Below are positions 21,105 through 31,440 of a DNA stretch of 64,000 nt, piece by piece. The notes beneath the pieces are model-generated. The model had not been told where the DNA came from, made no database searches, and worked only from the letters and a program-made list of their open reading frames with translations. Each line of letters starts with the position of its first letter. Within the stretch, counting starts at the first letter, position 1. Position numbers and translations under genes: made by a program. Source of the DNA: Meira nashicola (lineage: Eukaryota; Basidiomycota; Exobasidiomycetes; Exobasidiales; Brachybasidiaceae); NCBI GenBank assembly GCA_001600355.1, contig BCJU01000001.1:269178-333177 (forward strand). The letters run 5' to 3'.

Positions 21105-21695
21105 GGAGAGGGTAAGAAGGTAAGGTAAAAGCAAGATCGTTGGTCGGAGTGATTTGAAATTTTAAACGAATTCTTAAAAGAATGCAAAACGCTATTTTTT
21201 TGTAGTATGGTTTGTGCGGGACGGATTGGGTGCCCTACTTTTCTTCGCGTTGGGTTGGTTGCTGTAGAACTTCTTCGCGCGCTAGACTGGAAAAGTACGG
21301 AGTTAAAATTGCAGTGCTTTAAAACGGAAAAATCGCTTGGGGTTGACAATTTGGGCGCAATCTGATTTCTCCGGAAACTGATCAAGAAGCGAGAGTGAAA
21401 TTGGGAAAGACTTTGTTTCGTATCAGTCGATACTATATCGTTCCTTAGACAAGTGATGGTGGTTAGGACAAAAAGGTAAAAGAATAACAAAAATACACCA
21501 TCATTCGTGACATTGAACCGGCTCTCAAATCAGCCGAGTCGGACCAAAACATAGTGCATCACAAAAATATCGGCACTAGCCGGCTTTCGCCTGGTCAACG
21601 CGCCTGTCATCTTAATCGCTATCACTATATAATTGATGGTGGTATCATCTAGAATAAATCTAAGCATACATGATAAATACAATACTACAATTCGT
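21105..21695. other. Thiolase upstream region
   Basis: About 590 bp between the thiolase start and the arrestin stop, both genes on the minus strand. It is T-rich on the minus strand near the thiolase. An open frame here (21068-21490) overlaps the thiolase leader and looks like noise. Confidence 0.5.
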
Positions 21696-24473
21696 TTAAA
21701 TTTCAACAACTTCAACTTTGCTTTCGTCATCTGCCGCCGCTCCGCTACTTAAACTACTTTCTGCTGCGCTATGTGTACTACTACTAGCAGCACTACTTCT
21801 TATTCCAGATTGATCGATTGAAAGCGTTACTTGTTGACCATTCGTTCTTTCTATGGCCGCCGTATTTGGTCTTTCTTCATTTTCTGAAACATCTTCTTCT
21901 GCACTATCCTCTTCCACAACGTGTTCATAAGAAGGTGGCATAGGAGGAACAGCAGGAGTGTCCACACTTCTTGAAGTTCGTATAATTCCTTCACCACGTT
22001 CTCCAGCTCCATTTGCATAAATTCCATTTGAACTACTCTCACCCCTGTTTGCACTAACTGACAATCCCGCTCCAATATTTGCTCTTGTCACACTAGATCG
22101 CCTTCCATTTCTGGAAATTGTACTGCCGACTGAAGGGCTGCGATTTCTGCTCAATCCTCTTCGTAAACTTAAGGAATGACGAGATGTACTTCTTTCGCGA
22201 CTTTCTCTACTGGTCGAACTACTTCTACTTGTACTCCTTCGCAATGTGCTGCCGATCGAATATCCCCCTTGACTTGTAGGCAATTCCCCAATCTTTCGAT
22301 GACTTAAACCGTCCAACGGAAGATCTGCATATGAACGTGCAGGTATCATCGCTTGCTCACGTTCAGAAAGATCACGTAACGTTTGTCCACAAACGCAAAA
22401 TTCATGACTTGGTCCAAGAACACGAGAAGATGTTGATGCATGTGCAGCGGCACCTCTACGACTACTTTCTCCTTGCGTTGCATCTGCTTGATGACTAGAA
22501 TGTGAAATTGATTCATCACCTGCATTCACGTCATACGGCATGTCAACAGGTCTTGAAGTGCCATCGTTTGGCGTATAGGCTGGCAGAATGACAGCATCAT
22601 ATGCAACGCAACAGCTCGGCAACGTGATCGGTTGACGTAATGCAAACACTTTTAATTTTCTTTCTTGCCCTTCCACTTCCGGTTTAAGCGAATGAACAAC
22701 TTCGACCAACAACTGATGAGAGAATCGAATCGCTGCTCTAGTTCCAGAAATGGTGGTACTTCGAACGATATTGTCATTAGGCATCCTTGCGATTCCTTGA
22801 ACAGTCCATGCATCATCAGGACGCGATCCAGGTCTAGTGGGATCACGAATTAAACCTTCAGATCGCTTTCCATCTCCTTGACCGTGCGGGTCGTTGGGTC
22901 TAGGAGGTACCCAGCCTTTTTCGAAAAGCTTATGTCTTTGGGTGGGTACGTATTGTTTTCCTCTTTTTCGTGTTCGTAGCTCTGTCGTTGTTTCCACCGA
23001 AACTCGAACAAGATAAACCATCAGATCGGGTGGAGGGGTAGGGGAATGTATGTCTACATTAAAGATGCCTCCAACGGAAACGTTGTTTGCGGTGCATGCA
23101 ATCGAAAGCAGGCCAACAGTTGGATGCAAGTCATTGTAAAGAACAGTCAATGGAACCGGTCCGCCATCTGTAGAGGGATTCACGACCGGAAACATATCAC
23201 GCCAAGCTTCTATATTGCTCTTTGCCCTTCCGGCACCAAAAGCAGTAGCTTTGACTACGTATCGCACCCTTCCATACGGACTTCTCTCGTATGGCGGAGA
23301 ATCTGCAGGAATAATAAAAGCGAATTCGAAACCATGTACACCTTTTTGTAAGAATAAACCGTCCTGCTCATCCGAAGAACTAGCAGATGAACGAGCTCCA
23401 GTGTCTACACTCGGAGCACGAACGCCCCTTTTGCCTATTCCTGGAAATCGTACACGACTCTCATCACGCCTTCTAGACGTACCCACACCACGAGAAGGAC
23501 TGAGAGTGATAGATCGATGATTGATAGCGGAAGAAGATGGCGTTGAATTGGAGTTGGAAGTAGGGGCGAGATGAGATCGTCCTCTTCTGTTATTTGTGCC
23601 AAGGATTCCAAAATAGTCTTCATTGTCATTCGCGTGAGGATGAGCGCCGCTTGCTTGATCGCGACCGCGTGAGAGACCGGTTCTGCTCATATGACCATTC
23701 AAAGTATCAATCTCTGCTTCTTGCTCTAGTGCAAGAGGGGAAGTATTTGAGTGACTTGGCGTAAGTCTAGGTGAATCTGTCGCTCTTGTAGGAGAAGGAT
23801 CTCTACTAGCAGCTCGACTGACTGAACGGCTTACTGATCGACTGCCTGTTTGACTTGATGGTCTACTTGAAGGCCTTCCTCGTGAAAAGGCACGCATGAT
23901 AGAACCAATTGAAGTTGAATTGATTTGATCCTGACTGTGTACTTCGCGGGGTGTATTGGAGGATGAAGCGGTCTCCCGTTCTTGGTATTCCGGTGGAGCG
24001 TCCTCAAGAGAAATTCTTGGACTTGTGGTTCGACTTTGAACCGGAGTGACCATTCTACTATTTTGATTGCTTCTTGCTTGTCTACTTCTTCCTCTTCTAT
24101 CTGCAGCAGAAGAAGAGATCGAATCATCTCCTGGAACGGTAGCATGACTCTTTTCTGGAGGTAAACCGATTTCGACTACTTTTTCCATCAAAATTGTATC
24201 TTCCCAACCAACAGGAGTAGCACCAGCAAAATTTACCATATCACGTTGATCGGGTAGAATGGCAACACTTTGAACAGCACGTAACTTTACACGAATGCCA
24301 CCTATTCTTCTATCATGTGGAACGTGAAGTTCAACTAATCCTCTAGCTACTTCATCTGTTGCCGTTGGAAGTGCATCTTCTGTTGGTCTTCGTGTAGGCG
24401 GACGTAAATAGACAACATGTTGAAGAAGATGCAATTTAACCTCGCAAGGAGCAGCGAGAAAGGATGAAAACAT
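21696..24473 (-). CDS. Arrestin-related trafficking adaptor, LDB19/ART1-like
   Basis: A 925-residue protein from the ATG at 24473. The N-terminal block (to about residue 105) and a central block (about 360-640) are beta-rich, with fragments such as GLVELHVPHDRRIGGIRV and IRFSHQLLVEVVHSLKP, as in arrestin N and C lobes of the LDB19 type. A Ser/Arg-rich insert separates them. Two PPxY motifs are visible: PPEY near residue 160 and PPSY near residue 846. These are the WW-domain sites by which ART proteins recruit the ubiquitin ligase Rsp5. The likely job is ubiquitin-dependent endocytosis of plasma-membrane transporters, such as the amino-acid permease at 4.8 kb. Assignment to LDB19 rather than another ART is moderately sure. 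Confidence 0.82.
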   Translation of the reverse strand: MFSSFLAAPCEVKLHLLQHVVYLRPPTRRPTEDALPTATDEVARGLVELHVPHDRRIGGIRVKLRAVQSVAILPDQRDMVNFAGATPVGWEDTILMEKVVEIGLPPEKSHATVPGDDSISSSAADRRGRSRQARSNQNSRMVTPVQSRTTSPRISLEDAPPEYQERETASSSNTPREVHSQDQINSTSIGSIMRAFSRGRPSSRPSSQTGSRSVSRSVSRAASRDPSPTRATDSPRLTPSHSNTSPLALEQEAEIDTLNGHMSRTGLSRGRDQASGAHPHANDNEDYFGILGTNNRRGRSHLAPTSNSNSTPSSSAINHRSITLSPSRGVGTSRRRDESRVRFPGIGKRGVRAPSVDTGARSSASSSDEQDGLFLQKGVHGFEFAFIIPADSPPYERSPYGRVRYVVKATAFGAGRAKSNIEAWRDMFPVVNPSTDGGPVPLTVLYNDLHPTVGLLSIACTANNVSVGGIFNVDIHSPTPPPDLMVYLVRVSVETTTELRTRKRGKQYVPTQRHKLFEKGWVPPRPNDPHGQGDGKRSEGLIRDPTRPGSRPDDAWTVQGIARMPNDNIVRSTTISGTRAAIRFSHQLLVEVVHSLKPEVEGQERKLKVFALRQPITLPSCCVAYDAVILPAYTPNDGTSRPVDMPYDVNAGDESISHSSHQADATQGESSRRGAAAHASTSSRVLGPSHEFCVCGQTLRDLSEREQAMIPARSYADLPLDGLSHRKIGELPTSQGGYSIGSTLRRSTSRSSSTSRESRERSTSRHSLSLRRGLSRNRSPSVGSTISRNGRRSSVTRANIGAGLSVSANRGESSSNGIYANGAGERGEGIIRTSRSVDTPAVPPMPPSYEHVVEEDSAEEDVSENEERPNTAAIERTNGQQVTLSIDQSGIRSSAASSSTHSAAESSLSSGAAADDESKVEVVEI

Positions 24474-25527
24474 TGTTGTATTTTGATCACAGGGAAAAAA
24501 TCATATTAGCGATTGCTTCCTCTTGAGTTGCAATGAGTGATGATCGTATGCAATCTGAAAGTGAAATTGAGCCGGTAAATTGGAATCGCTCTTGTCAACT
24601 CCGACAACTCAACACACGATAGGTACAGTAGTTCATTTAAGCTTTTTCCTTAGCCTATGGTGCATGTATCCTTGATGCATACTGGCTAAACGCCAGGAAA
24701 CATTACGAGCAAGAAAAAAATATATCCAAAATCCACGTGATACAATTTGATCAGGAATTAGCGGAAATGATTTGGAGGCTTCACGCGCTTCTCTACCAAC
24801 ATCGAAGAAGATGAAAAACCTTAGCAACTTATGTGCTTACATTGACAGGAAAAGCCTTCCTCGCATATTACTGACTATGTATATATGAATATGCATAAAA
24901 TACCTTTCCAGTCAACGATGGAGAAATTCTGTTGGGAGAAAGCTGTTTGTAGAATGATTTTTGTATCGGTTCAAAAAAAATCTTCCGACCAATAATAATA
25001 AAAAATACGCCGAATACGTATTGTGATGTGCCTTTAAGCCCTGCGCCTGATACACCCAAGACAAAAAACCCAGCCAAGGCAAAAATTTGTTCGTAGAATT
25101 TTGTTCTCAAACCGAAAAGGAAGAAAGATTAGAGGAAATTTTGCCTGCACACGAGTCTTGCCACACTATGAAAAGCACTTTAGCACTGCCAAGATGCACA
25201 AGAATGACGTCTGCAAAAAAAGGCTCGTGCATTTCTATGTGTGCGTGTGTGCATGCTTGCAAACTGGGCCAAACGCTAACCGTACACCCAAATCGTGCAT
25301 GCGCCAGTCGGGCTGAAGTTCCAAATTTGCCCTTCACTCAACCTGTCCTAGCCGAGCAGAACCGACGAGAAGAATGAACGAAAACAAGGGTGGAGAGGCG
25401 TAAAGAGACAGGCTGTGAGAAAGGTTGTCAATGCATTTTGTACTCCTCTTTATTTTTTATTTTATTACCATCACTAGACTTTTTTCCTATACCCTAAAAG
25501 TCTCTTTTTCAAACACTTTTATTCAAA
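24474..25527. other. Interval between arrestin and aldolase genes
   Basis: Contains one uncertain split gene (24633-25110, minus strand) and otherwise no supported gene. The last 100 bp are strongly pyrimidine-rich and lead into the aldolase start, as in highly expressed fungal genes. Confidence 0.45.
24633..25110 (-). CDS. Possible small membrane protein, split by an intron (uncertain)
   Basis: Two neighbouring minus-strand open segments could form one protein. The upstream part (to about 24903) contains two hydrophobic stretches (FALAGFFVLGVSGAGL and YVFGVFFIIIG). The downstream part (24827-24633) ends FWIYFFLARNVSW, then a basic tail HHRLRKKLK. An intron from GTATTT just after a Lys codon at about 24904 to ATAAG before 24827 keeps the frame. 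The acceptor is weak, no ATG starts the first segment, and an upstream exon would be needed. I recognise no family. It may be a real short membrane protein or chance open reading. Confidence 0.28.
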
Positions 25528-26604
25528 ATGGGTCTCCTTGATATCGTTCCCGCAGGTGTCGTTGACGGTAAAGACGTCTACAAAGTTTTCGATTACGCTC
25601 GTGAACACAAATTTGCTATCCCAGCATTCAATGTCACCTCTACAAACAGTGTAAACGCTGCTCTTGAAGCTGCTCGTGACATCAAGAGCCCAGTCATCTT
25701 GCAAGTTTCTCAAGGTGGTGCTGCTTTCTTCGCTGGTAAAGGTGTTGCTAATGACAAGCAACAAGCAAGTATTGCAGGTGCAACCGCTGCTGCTCACTTT
25801 ATCCGTGCTATTGCACCAACTTATGGTGTTCCAGTCATCTTGCATTCTGATCACTGTGCTAAGAAGCTTTTGCCTTGGTTCGACGGAATGCTCGAAGCTG
25901 ATGAAGCATACTACAAGAAAGAAGGAAAGCCACTCTTCAGCTCGCACATGCTTGATTTGTCCGAAGAGTCAAAGGAGGAGAACATCGAAACATGCGTTAA
26001 ATATCTGCAACGTATGGCTCCTTTGGGTATTTGGCTCGAAATGGAAATCGGTATCACTGGTGGAGAAGAAGATGGTGTGAACAACGAAAGTGTTGATAAC
26101 TCCAAATTGTACACTCAACCAGAAGATATCTGGGACATCTACCGAGAATTCTCCAAGATTACACCCAACTTCTCCATCGCTGCCGGTTTCGGTAACGTAC
26201 ATGGTGTTTACAAGCCAGGAAATGTTTCTTTGCAACCTGATTTGCTCAGGAAGCATCAAGAATACGTTCGTCAACAAATCAAGAGCGACAAAGAATTACC
26301 CGTCTTCCTTGTCTTCCACGGTGGATCAGGTAGTGAAAAGCATGAAATCAAGACTGCACGTGAGAATGGTGTCGTTAAGATGAACGTTGACACTGACACT
26401 CAATGGGCATTCTGTATCGGATTGCGTGACTTCTTTGGCAAGAATGCCGATTACCTCAAATCTCAAGTTGGTAACCCAGAAGGACCAGATAAGCCAAACA
26501 AGAAGTTCTACGACCCACGTAACTTCATGCGTGAAGCTGAAAAGACCATGGCACAACGTTGCAAGGTTGCCTTTGAAGATTTGAACAGTGCTAACCAACT
26601 TTAA
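25528..26604 (+). CDS. FBA1: Fructose-bisphosphate aldolase, class II
   Basis: Cleaves fructose 1,6-bisphosphate to dihydroxyacetone phosphate and glyceraldehyde 3-phosphate in glycolysis, cytosolic, zinc-dependent. It has 358 residues, the usual length, from the ATG at 25528 after a CT-rich leader. Class II motifs are clear: IPAFNVTSTNSVNAALEAA near the N terminus, the zinc-site motif VILHSDHCAKKLLPW, EIGITGGEEDGV, GNVHGVYKPG with a further zinc His, and the phosphate-binding VFHGGSGS and NVDTDTQWAF. The gene is intronless. Its C terminus (SANQL) is not a classical peroxisomal signal. Confidence 0.97.
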   Translation: MGLLDIVPAGVVDGKDVYKVFDYAREHKFAIPAFNVTSTNSVNAALEAARDIKSPVILQVSQGGAAFFAGKGVANDKQQASIAGATAAAHFIRAIAPTYGVPVILHSDHCAKKLLPWFDGMLEADEAYYKKEGKPLFSSHMLDLSEESKEENIETCVKYLQRMAPLGIWLEMEIGITGGEEDGVNNESVDNSKLYTQPEDIWDIYREFSKITPNFSIAAGFGNVHGVYKPGNVSLQPDLLRKHQEYVRQQIKSDKELPVFLVFHGGSGSEKHEIKTARENGVVKMNVDTDTQWAFCIGLRDFFGKNADYLKSQVGNPEGPDKPNKKFYDPRNFMREAEKTMAQRCKVAFEDLNSANQL

Positions 26605-26940
26605 GAGAAACATAATCATATTATCGTATCATAATTGTTGAAAATGTCATTGGATTATCCATACAATACACACTTTTTGCAAAAGTTGTTTATGAGTGAA
26701 AACGCGCTGCATAGTCTACTGTGCATTGCGCTAGAAGATGTCAATTTTTTTTGCTCATGTCAGCGTAGTGTGGAGTAAGGCTAATAATTGTCGTGTGCAT
26801 TCATTCGTTCTACCTTTTGCTCTTACAATCATTAAATATTCACATCGATTATAGTCATCATTCTCGCCTATCTGAGTGGTCTGTTTCGACCGGTTAAAGT
26901 TTCACATATAAGTTCAATTCGCCACTTTTTACAACCAGCC
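26605..26940. other. Intergenic region between aldolase and DNA glycosylase
   Basis: 336 bp containing the aldolase 3' end and the glycosylase promoter. AT-rich. No gene or clear site seen. Confidence 0.5.
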
Positions 26941-28131
26941 ATGGCTAGAGCGTCGATTGGACAAACGAGAAGATCATCAAGATTGAGTCAATCCACCTCT
27001 GATCAATCACATACAGGTAATGGTTTAAAACAGTCCAATTCACCTCGCAAACGAGCAAAAGTGGAATATGATGTGCTATTAACTCCACCTGCGGCACCGA
27101 AAGGAAAAGTGAAGGAAGAAGAACAATCACCAAAAACGCCAAAGAGAGTAAAGAAAGAACCAATGACAACATCTGAACGAAAATTAGCATCTTTACGACA
27201 AAGTTTAAAAACCGAACCATTTCCTCAATGGAATAAACCAAGCAAAGAAGAAGCAAGACAAGTTGCGGAAATTTTAACGAAATCACATGGATATAAAACA
27301 ATACCTAAAAAACAACCACCAAAAGGTGATGATCGTTATGGAGGATGTGGAGATGTTTCAGATGTTTTGGATGCTACTGTTAGAACGATTTTAAGTTGTA
27401 ATACTTCAGGCGCTAATTCAAGAGCGGCTCATAAGAGTTTATGTGATACATTTGGAAAGTGTAATTGGCAAGCAATATTAGATGCAAAACATGCAGATGT
27501 GGCCGCTTCGATCAAATGTGGTGGATTGCAAGATAATAAGGCAAAAACGATTCAAGGTGTTTTAAGGCAAACACAAGAAACACATGGAAAATTATCTCTC
27601 AACCATTTACACGGAGCAGATGCTAGAACGGTAATGGAAGAATTAGTATCCTTCAATGGAGTAGGACCTAAAGTGGCTTCTTGTGTTGCCATGTTTGCAT
27701 TGGGATTATCGGAAATGGCAGTTGATACACACGTCCATAGACTTTGTCGAAAATTGGGATGGGTTCCCGATAAAGCTACTAGAGATCAAACATATTATCA
27801 TTTGGCAGCTCGTATTCCCGACGATCTAAAGTATGCCTTACACGTTCTTTTGATCAAACATGGAAAAGCTTGTGCAGCTTGTTCTGCAAGAGGATTTGCA
27901 ACAGATCGATATGCTTCTCCCGATTGGGAAAAAGAAGGAATGAGCGTCATATCGGGTATAAAGAAAGAGGATTGGGGGGATGATGTTAAAGCAAGTGCCG
28001 ATAAGAAGAATAAATATGAAGCCGTAAAGTGTCCTCTCGCACAAGCAGGTTTTTTCAGTAAAGGGAAGAGAGTAATGAAAAAAGAGGAAGATATAAAACA
28101 AGAACCGACGGTCAAAAAAGAAGAAAGTTGA
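26941..28131 (+). CDS. HhH-GPD DNA glycosylase, endonuclease III type
   Basis: Base-excision repair glycosylase/AP lyase family, 396 residues from the ATG at 26941. The helix-hairpin-helix reads FNGVGPKVASCV with Lys at about 244 in the place of the Nth catalytic lysine. It is followed by VDTHVHRLCRKLGW with the catalytic Asp at about 262. The N-terminal 80 residues are basic and Ser/Pro-rich with nuclear-signal-like KRAK and KRVKKE patches. In typical Nth proteins a tight four-cysteine loop holds a 4Fe-4S cluster after the HGK segment. Here HGKACAACSARG is followed by about 45 extra residues before KCPLAQ, so the loop is expanded. The extra-long tail is Lys/Glu-rich. The substrate cannot be inferred. 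Confidence 0.88.
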   Translation: MARASIGQTRRSSRLSQSTSDQSHTGNGLKQSNSPRKRAKVEYDVLLTPPAAPKGKVKEEEQSPKTPKRVKKEPMTTSERKLASLRQSLKTEPFPQWNKPSKEEARQVAEILTKSHGYKTIPKKQPPKGDDRYGGCGDVSDVLDATVRTILSCNTSGANSRAAHKSLCDTFGKCNWQAILDAKHADVAASIKCGGLQDNKAKTIQGVLRQTQETHGKLSLNHLHGADARTVMEELVSFNGVGPKVASCVAMFALGLSEMAVDTHVHRLCRKLGWVPDKATRDQTYYHLAARIPDDLKYALHVLLIKHGKACAACSARGFATDRYASPDWEKEGMSVISGIKKEDWGDDVKASADKKNKYEAVKCPLAQAGFFSKGKRVMKKEEDIKQEPTVKKEES

Positions 28132-28149
28132 TAATATGTATTGTAGAAT

Positions 28150-30102
28150 TTACACCATGACAATGCCAGTTCCACTTCCCATTTCAGCTCTAGGCAGAGA
28201 TGCCTGTAATTTTCTTACTCTATCTCCTTCACTCAATGATTGCCCAGCAGCTTTTGCTTCCTTCTCTGCCATCAGTTTAGCATATTGGACAACCGGATCC
28301 AGTTCCGCTTCTCCTGGTCTAGCTCCCATTCCTCCCGCAATCGGTCTGATACGCCAATTGAACAAATAATGGCGTAAGAATCCATCTCCCGGACCAAATA
28401 ATTGTTCCGTCAAAAAGAGAGGATTATCCATAACTGTTAGACAATTCAACACATCAAAACCGTTGTTCTTTGCCAAGATTAGCATGTCGTACACTAATTC
28501 GTTTAATCTTTTCTTCAATGTAGCTTTGGATTCTTTGCTCTCTTGTGACCAGTTAGTAACATTCTGTTCATCTTCTTGCTCAGTGCTAGTAAGATGCGTC
28601 TTGTGTAGATTAGATAATGATGAGAAGGATGCGTCAGTTGAAGGTGATGCGTTAAAAGCGGCATCTGTTGCATAGTAGAAAAGGTACGCAGCTTCCAAAA
28701 TTTGATGTTTATCACTGTCCAATATAGAAGATGGCAGACTGTAGAATGAAATCATATCGGTGATTTTGCCATGATCTTCAACAACGTACGTCCATGTAAC
28801 TTGTTTGCGTCCTTCACCTGCTTTACCACTTAGCAAAAGATGGGCCACTTCGTCATCAGAGAAACGTGCCGCCATATCGAACCTTTTCATAAATCTTCTC
28901 ATCAATTTACCCACTGCAGGAATATCTTTCTCCTCAATTTCACGCAATCCCGCCACTCTTGTCGCGGCGGGCAGCGAATACTGCTTTACATAGGCATCTC
29001 GACTTTGACCAGGTCGTAACCCGCTAAAGCCAATATCGAGCAATTTCTCTGCGTTGATCGTACGGTGATAATAACGAGCACAAGCAATCGGAGTCGGGAT
29101 CACAATACCTCCGGTGTAGATTGCTTGAAAAATGCCTAAAAGATGGCACTGACGAGTAACTTCTTTGATCAAGACAGGCGTTAATCTTTTACTCCTTAGT
29201 TTCTTATGAACGCAAAGGAAATTCACTTCGGCAGAAGGATAAGCTTGTTCACGCACTCTCAATTCGTGTGGGATCGCTGAAATGAATGCAACCAACTTTC
29301 TTGTATTCTTTACTCGAACGCCGACGTGCCAAGACTTGTGATAGCCTGGGTGCTTCAGTACCCAGTTCAAAAATTCGGGAGAATAGTTGAACCTTAAGCT
29401 GGAATCAATATCCTCAACATAATTGGCAGACAGCAGATCGTAAACTTCCCGCAATTCGGTTGCATCATCGATATCGATAGGTGACCATTCGAATTCGCTA
29501 GGAAGCGGGTAAGGTTCTTGTCGAACTTGATCGCGGGTCACATTGGGTTCAATTGGTCCTTCTGAATCCGTCGTTGAGAGAGGTGCATCTGTTGGCTTTG
29601 TGACAGGTTGAGTTTTCCAAAATTTATGCTCTGCTAATGTTTTGTATTGTTTCTGTTTTGCATCATGATCTTTTAGCATCGCTGTTCTTTCCATATTCAT
29701 CATCTTCATCAATTTTTCCAATGTTGCTCTATCTGCCTTAGCGGCTGCTTGTGGGCCTTGTTCTTTTGCGATTGCATCTTGAAGGTTTTTCACATCATCA
29801 TCCGTCAGCATCTTCTCTGGAGCAGATGATGAGCTTTCACCTCCTGTATCACCACCGCCTAAACCTAACTTTTTTCTCAATTTAGCTGCAGCTTTGCTCT
29901 TCTTTTTCTTTTTCTGCTTTGAAGTTAATTGCTTCTCTTCACTTCCTTGTGCGGGTTCCTCGTCATCCTCTTCATCATCTTCTTCATCTTCTCCGGCAAT
30001 TGCAGCTTGAATTACCGGTTCTTTAGCAGCATTCACTCCGCTAGATAATTCCGTTCCCTCTTTAGCCGATTCTGCAGGCTTGGAAGTAGGAGCAGATGAC
30101 AT
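28150..30102 (-). CDS. NMT1: Glycylpeptide N-tetradecanoyltransferase (N-myristoyltransferase)
   Basis: Attaches myristate to N-terminal glycine of ARF GTPases, G-alpha and other proteins. It has 650 residues from the ATG at 30102. Residues 1-90 are acidic then Lys-rich (KQKKKKKSKAAAKLRKKLG), like the ribosome-associating tail of animal enzymes. The catalytic GNAT-type fold follows: EVNFLCVHKKLRSKRLTPVL, the family motif, then YYHRTINAEKLLDIGF and, near the end, FGPGDGFLRHYLFNWR. A low-complexity insert of about 50 residues (around 500-550) and a tail of about 70 residues after the core make it longer than most homologues. A degenerate fragment of this gene lies at about 44064-44194. Its 3' end converges with the glycosylase gene. 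Confidence 0.96.
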   Translation of the reverse strand: MSSAPTSKPAESAKEGTELSSGVNAAKEPVIQAAIAGEDEEDDEEDDEEPAQGSEEKQLTSKQKKKKKSKAAAKLRKKLGLGGGDTGGESSSSAPEKMLTDDDVKNLQDAIAKEQGPQAAAKADRATLEKLMKMMNMERTAMLKDHDAKQKQYKTLAEHKFWKTQPVTKPTDAPLSTTDSEGPIEPNVTRDQVRQEPYPLPSEFEWSPIDIDDATELREVYDLLSANYVEDIDSSLRFNYSPEFLNWVLKHPGYHKSWHVGVRVKNTRKLVAFISAIPHELRVREQAYPSAEVNFLCVHKKLRSKRLTPVLIKEVTRQCHLLGIFQAIYTGGIVIPTPIACARYYHRTINAEKLLDIGFSGLRPGQSRDAYVKQYSLPAATRVAGLREIEEKDIPAVGKLMRRFMKRFDMAARFSDDEVAHLLLSGKAGEGRKQVTWTYVVEDHGKITDMISFYSLPSSILDSDKHQILEAAYLFYYATDAAFNASPSTDASFSSLSNLHKTHLTSTEQEDEQNVTNWSQESKESKATLKKRLNELVYDMLILAKNNGFDVLNCLTVMDNPLFLTEQLFGPGDGFLRHYLFNWRIRPIAGGMGARPGEAELDPVVQYAKLMAEKEAKAAGQSLSEGDRVRKLQASLPRAEMGSGTGIVMV

Positions 30103-31440
30103 GTTTTGAACGGATACGAGCGGGATGGAGGGAAGAAATGGGAAGTTTGGGACACTATCGGCCCGTGCATGAGGAGGAAAGACAAGTGTTGTAAAATGGC
30201 ATCACGTGTGTTGATCTCGAAGCTAAGCATTTTATGGCTCATCTATTCTACGCACACGTGTATTACGTAGAGAAAAAAAAAGTTCGGCTAAAATGTCAGA
30301 AGGAAAATTAGACAGACATGCGCGTTGTTGATGAACTTTCTCTTCTCACTCCCATCTTTTCTTGATCACCTATGTCATGAAGTATATGTGAGTATTCTTT
30401 TTCTCATCTTAATTTCCTGTGATGATTTTCTCCTCCTTTCCCCGGCCTATATGACCATGCCGAGACGACAAGGACAGCTCGATTCGCTATCGTGCAACTT
30501 TTTTATTTCTTTTGTGCATGCCAGCACATCTTTGTCTGATTTCAACCTTTTCATCATTGTGAAACAATTATACTGACAGCATTTCTTTGCGTTCATAGAT
30601 AGTACTTCACATCAACACATCTCAGTACGTATCCTATTAAGCATCTCTTCTCTGCAAACTCCGACGATGAAAATCCTGGTATCCAGCCAATTCGCAGTTT
30701 CCACTCTAGGGCCCATTTGGCATTGCATTTCGCGGTGGGGCATAAAGTGGCTCCTGACGGTCAAGAGACTTAAATGAGAGCAGTCCAACGTCTTTTGGCG
30801 TGGTCATCGGTACGAACCCTCTTGTGCAAGCAAGAGCGCCGATCGGCCAGTGGCTGTGATCGCCTAGTCGTTTGCATTGACTGTTGGTCGTAGCCTGCCT
30901 TGGCCTGATGAGGGTTTGACGACCTTCCTTGGAAGTCTGAGGGGTATTTTATTTGCGAGAATTTCTCTTATGAGAGACTGTGAGCAACTTTTGCTGACTG
31001 CTGACTTTACTTTATCACACGTGCAGATCTTTGAATAGTTCAACAACCAAAACACTTTGTAAGTATTTTTTTTCGTCACCCTTTCAATCCACACGATTGG
31101 CTGTCAACCAATGATGAGCGTCCTACGGGACATAGTACCATTAGCCTAGGAAGAGCCGTCGTGAGCGTGTCGGTCTGCGTGCTTTTTCGTTCGTCTGTGC
31201 TATGCATGGGTCTGAATCTATCGAAAGCACATTTTAGAACTCCCCAAAATGCGTTTGTTGAGCCCTTTGCGCTCCGAATGTATGGGTTGAGTTTAGGAAT
31301 GAGCGATTAGGAGATGTAGATAGGACGAAACGGTGCCGCGATATGCTAGGTCGAAAACCGGTCATGCTGATGACAGCCTTGGGATGCAGAGAATGAACAA
31401 GCGTATTGATTCTTTTCCACTTTCATTTTCCATTCAGAAA
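30103..31440. other. 1.3-kb interval with a GC-richer block
   Basis: No protein gene is recognised. The block from about 30640 to 30960 is clearly richer in G and C than its flanks. It contains short inverted repeats, for example CTCTTG...CAAGAG near 30820 and a palindrome GCCGATCGGC near 30840. Near its right end a TGATGA, a small hairpin and CTGA lie within about 35 bases. It does not match any structural RNA I can check by eye. A CATTCAG just before the uL30m start codon could be an acceptor, so part of this interval may be an untranslated 5' exon. Confidence 0.4.

Noticed and set aside
21068..21490. 140-codon frame overlapping the thiolase start
   Set aside because: It lies in the thiolase leader in another frame, with random-looking translation.
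30640..30960. Assignment of the GC-rich block as U3 snoRNA, RNase P/MRP RNA, SRP RNA or 5S rRNA
   Set aside because: TGATGA/CTGA and a GGAAGTCTGAG stretch caught my eye. The U3 box A, the paired P/MRP conserved regions, the SRP domain IV and 5S motifs are all missing.
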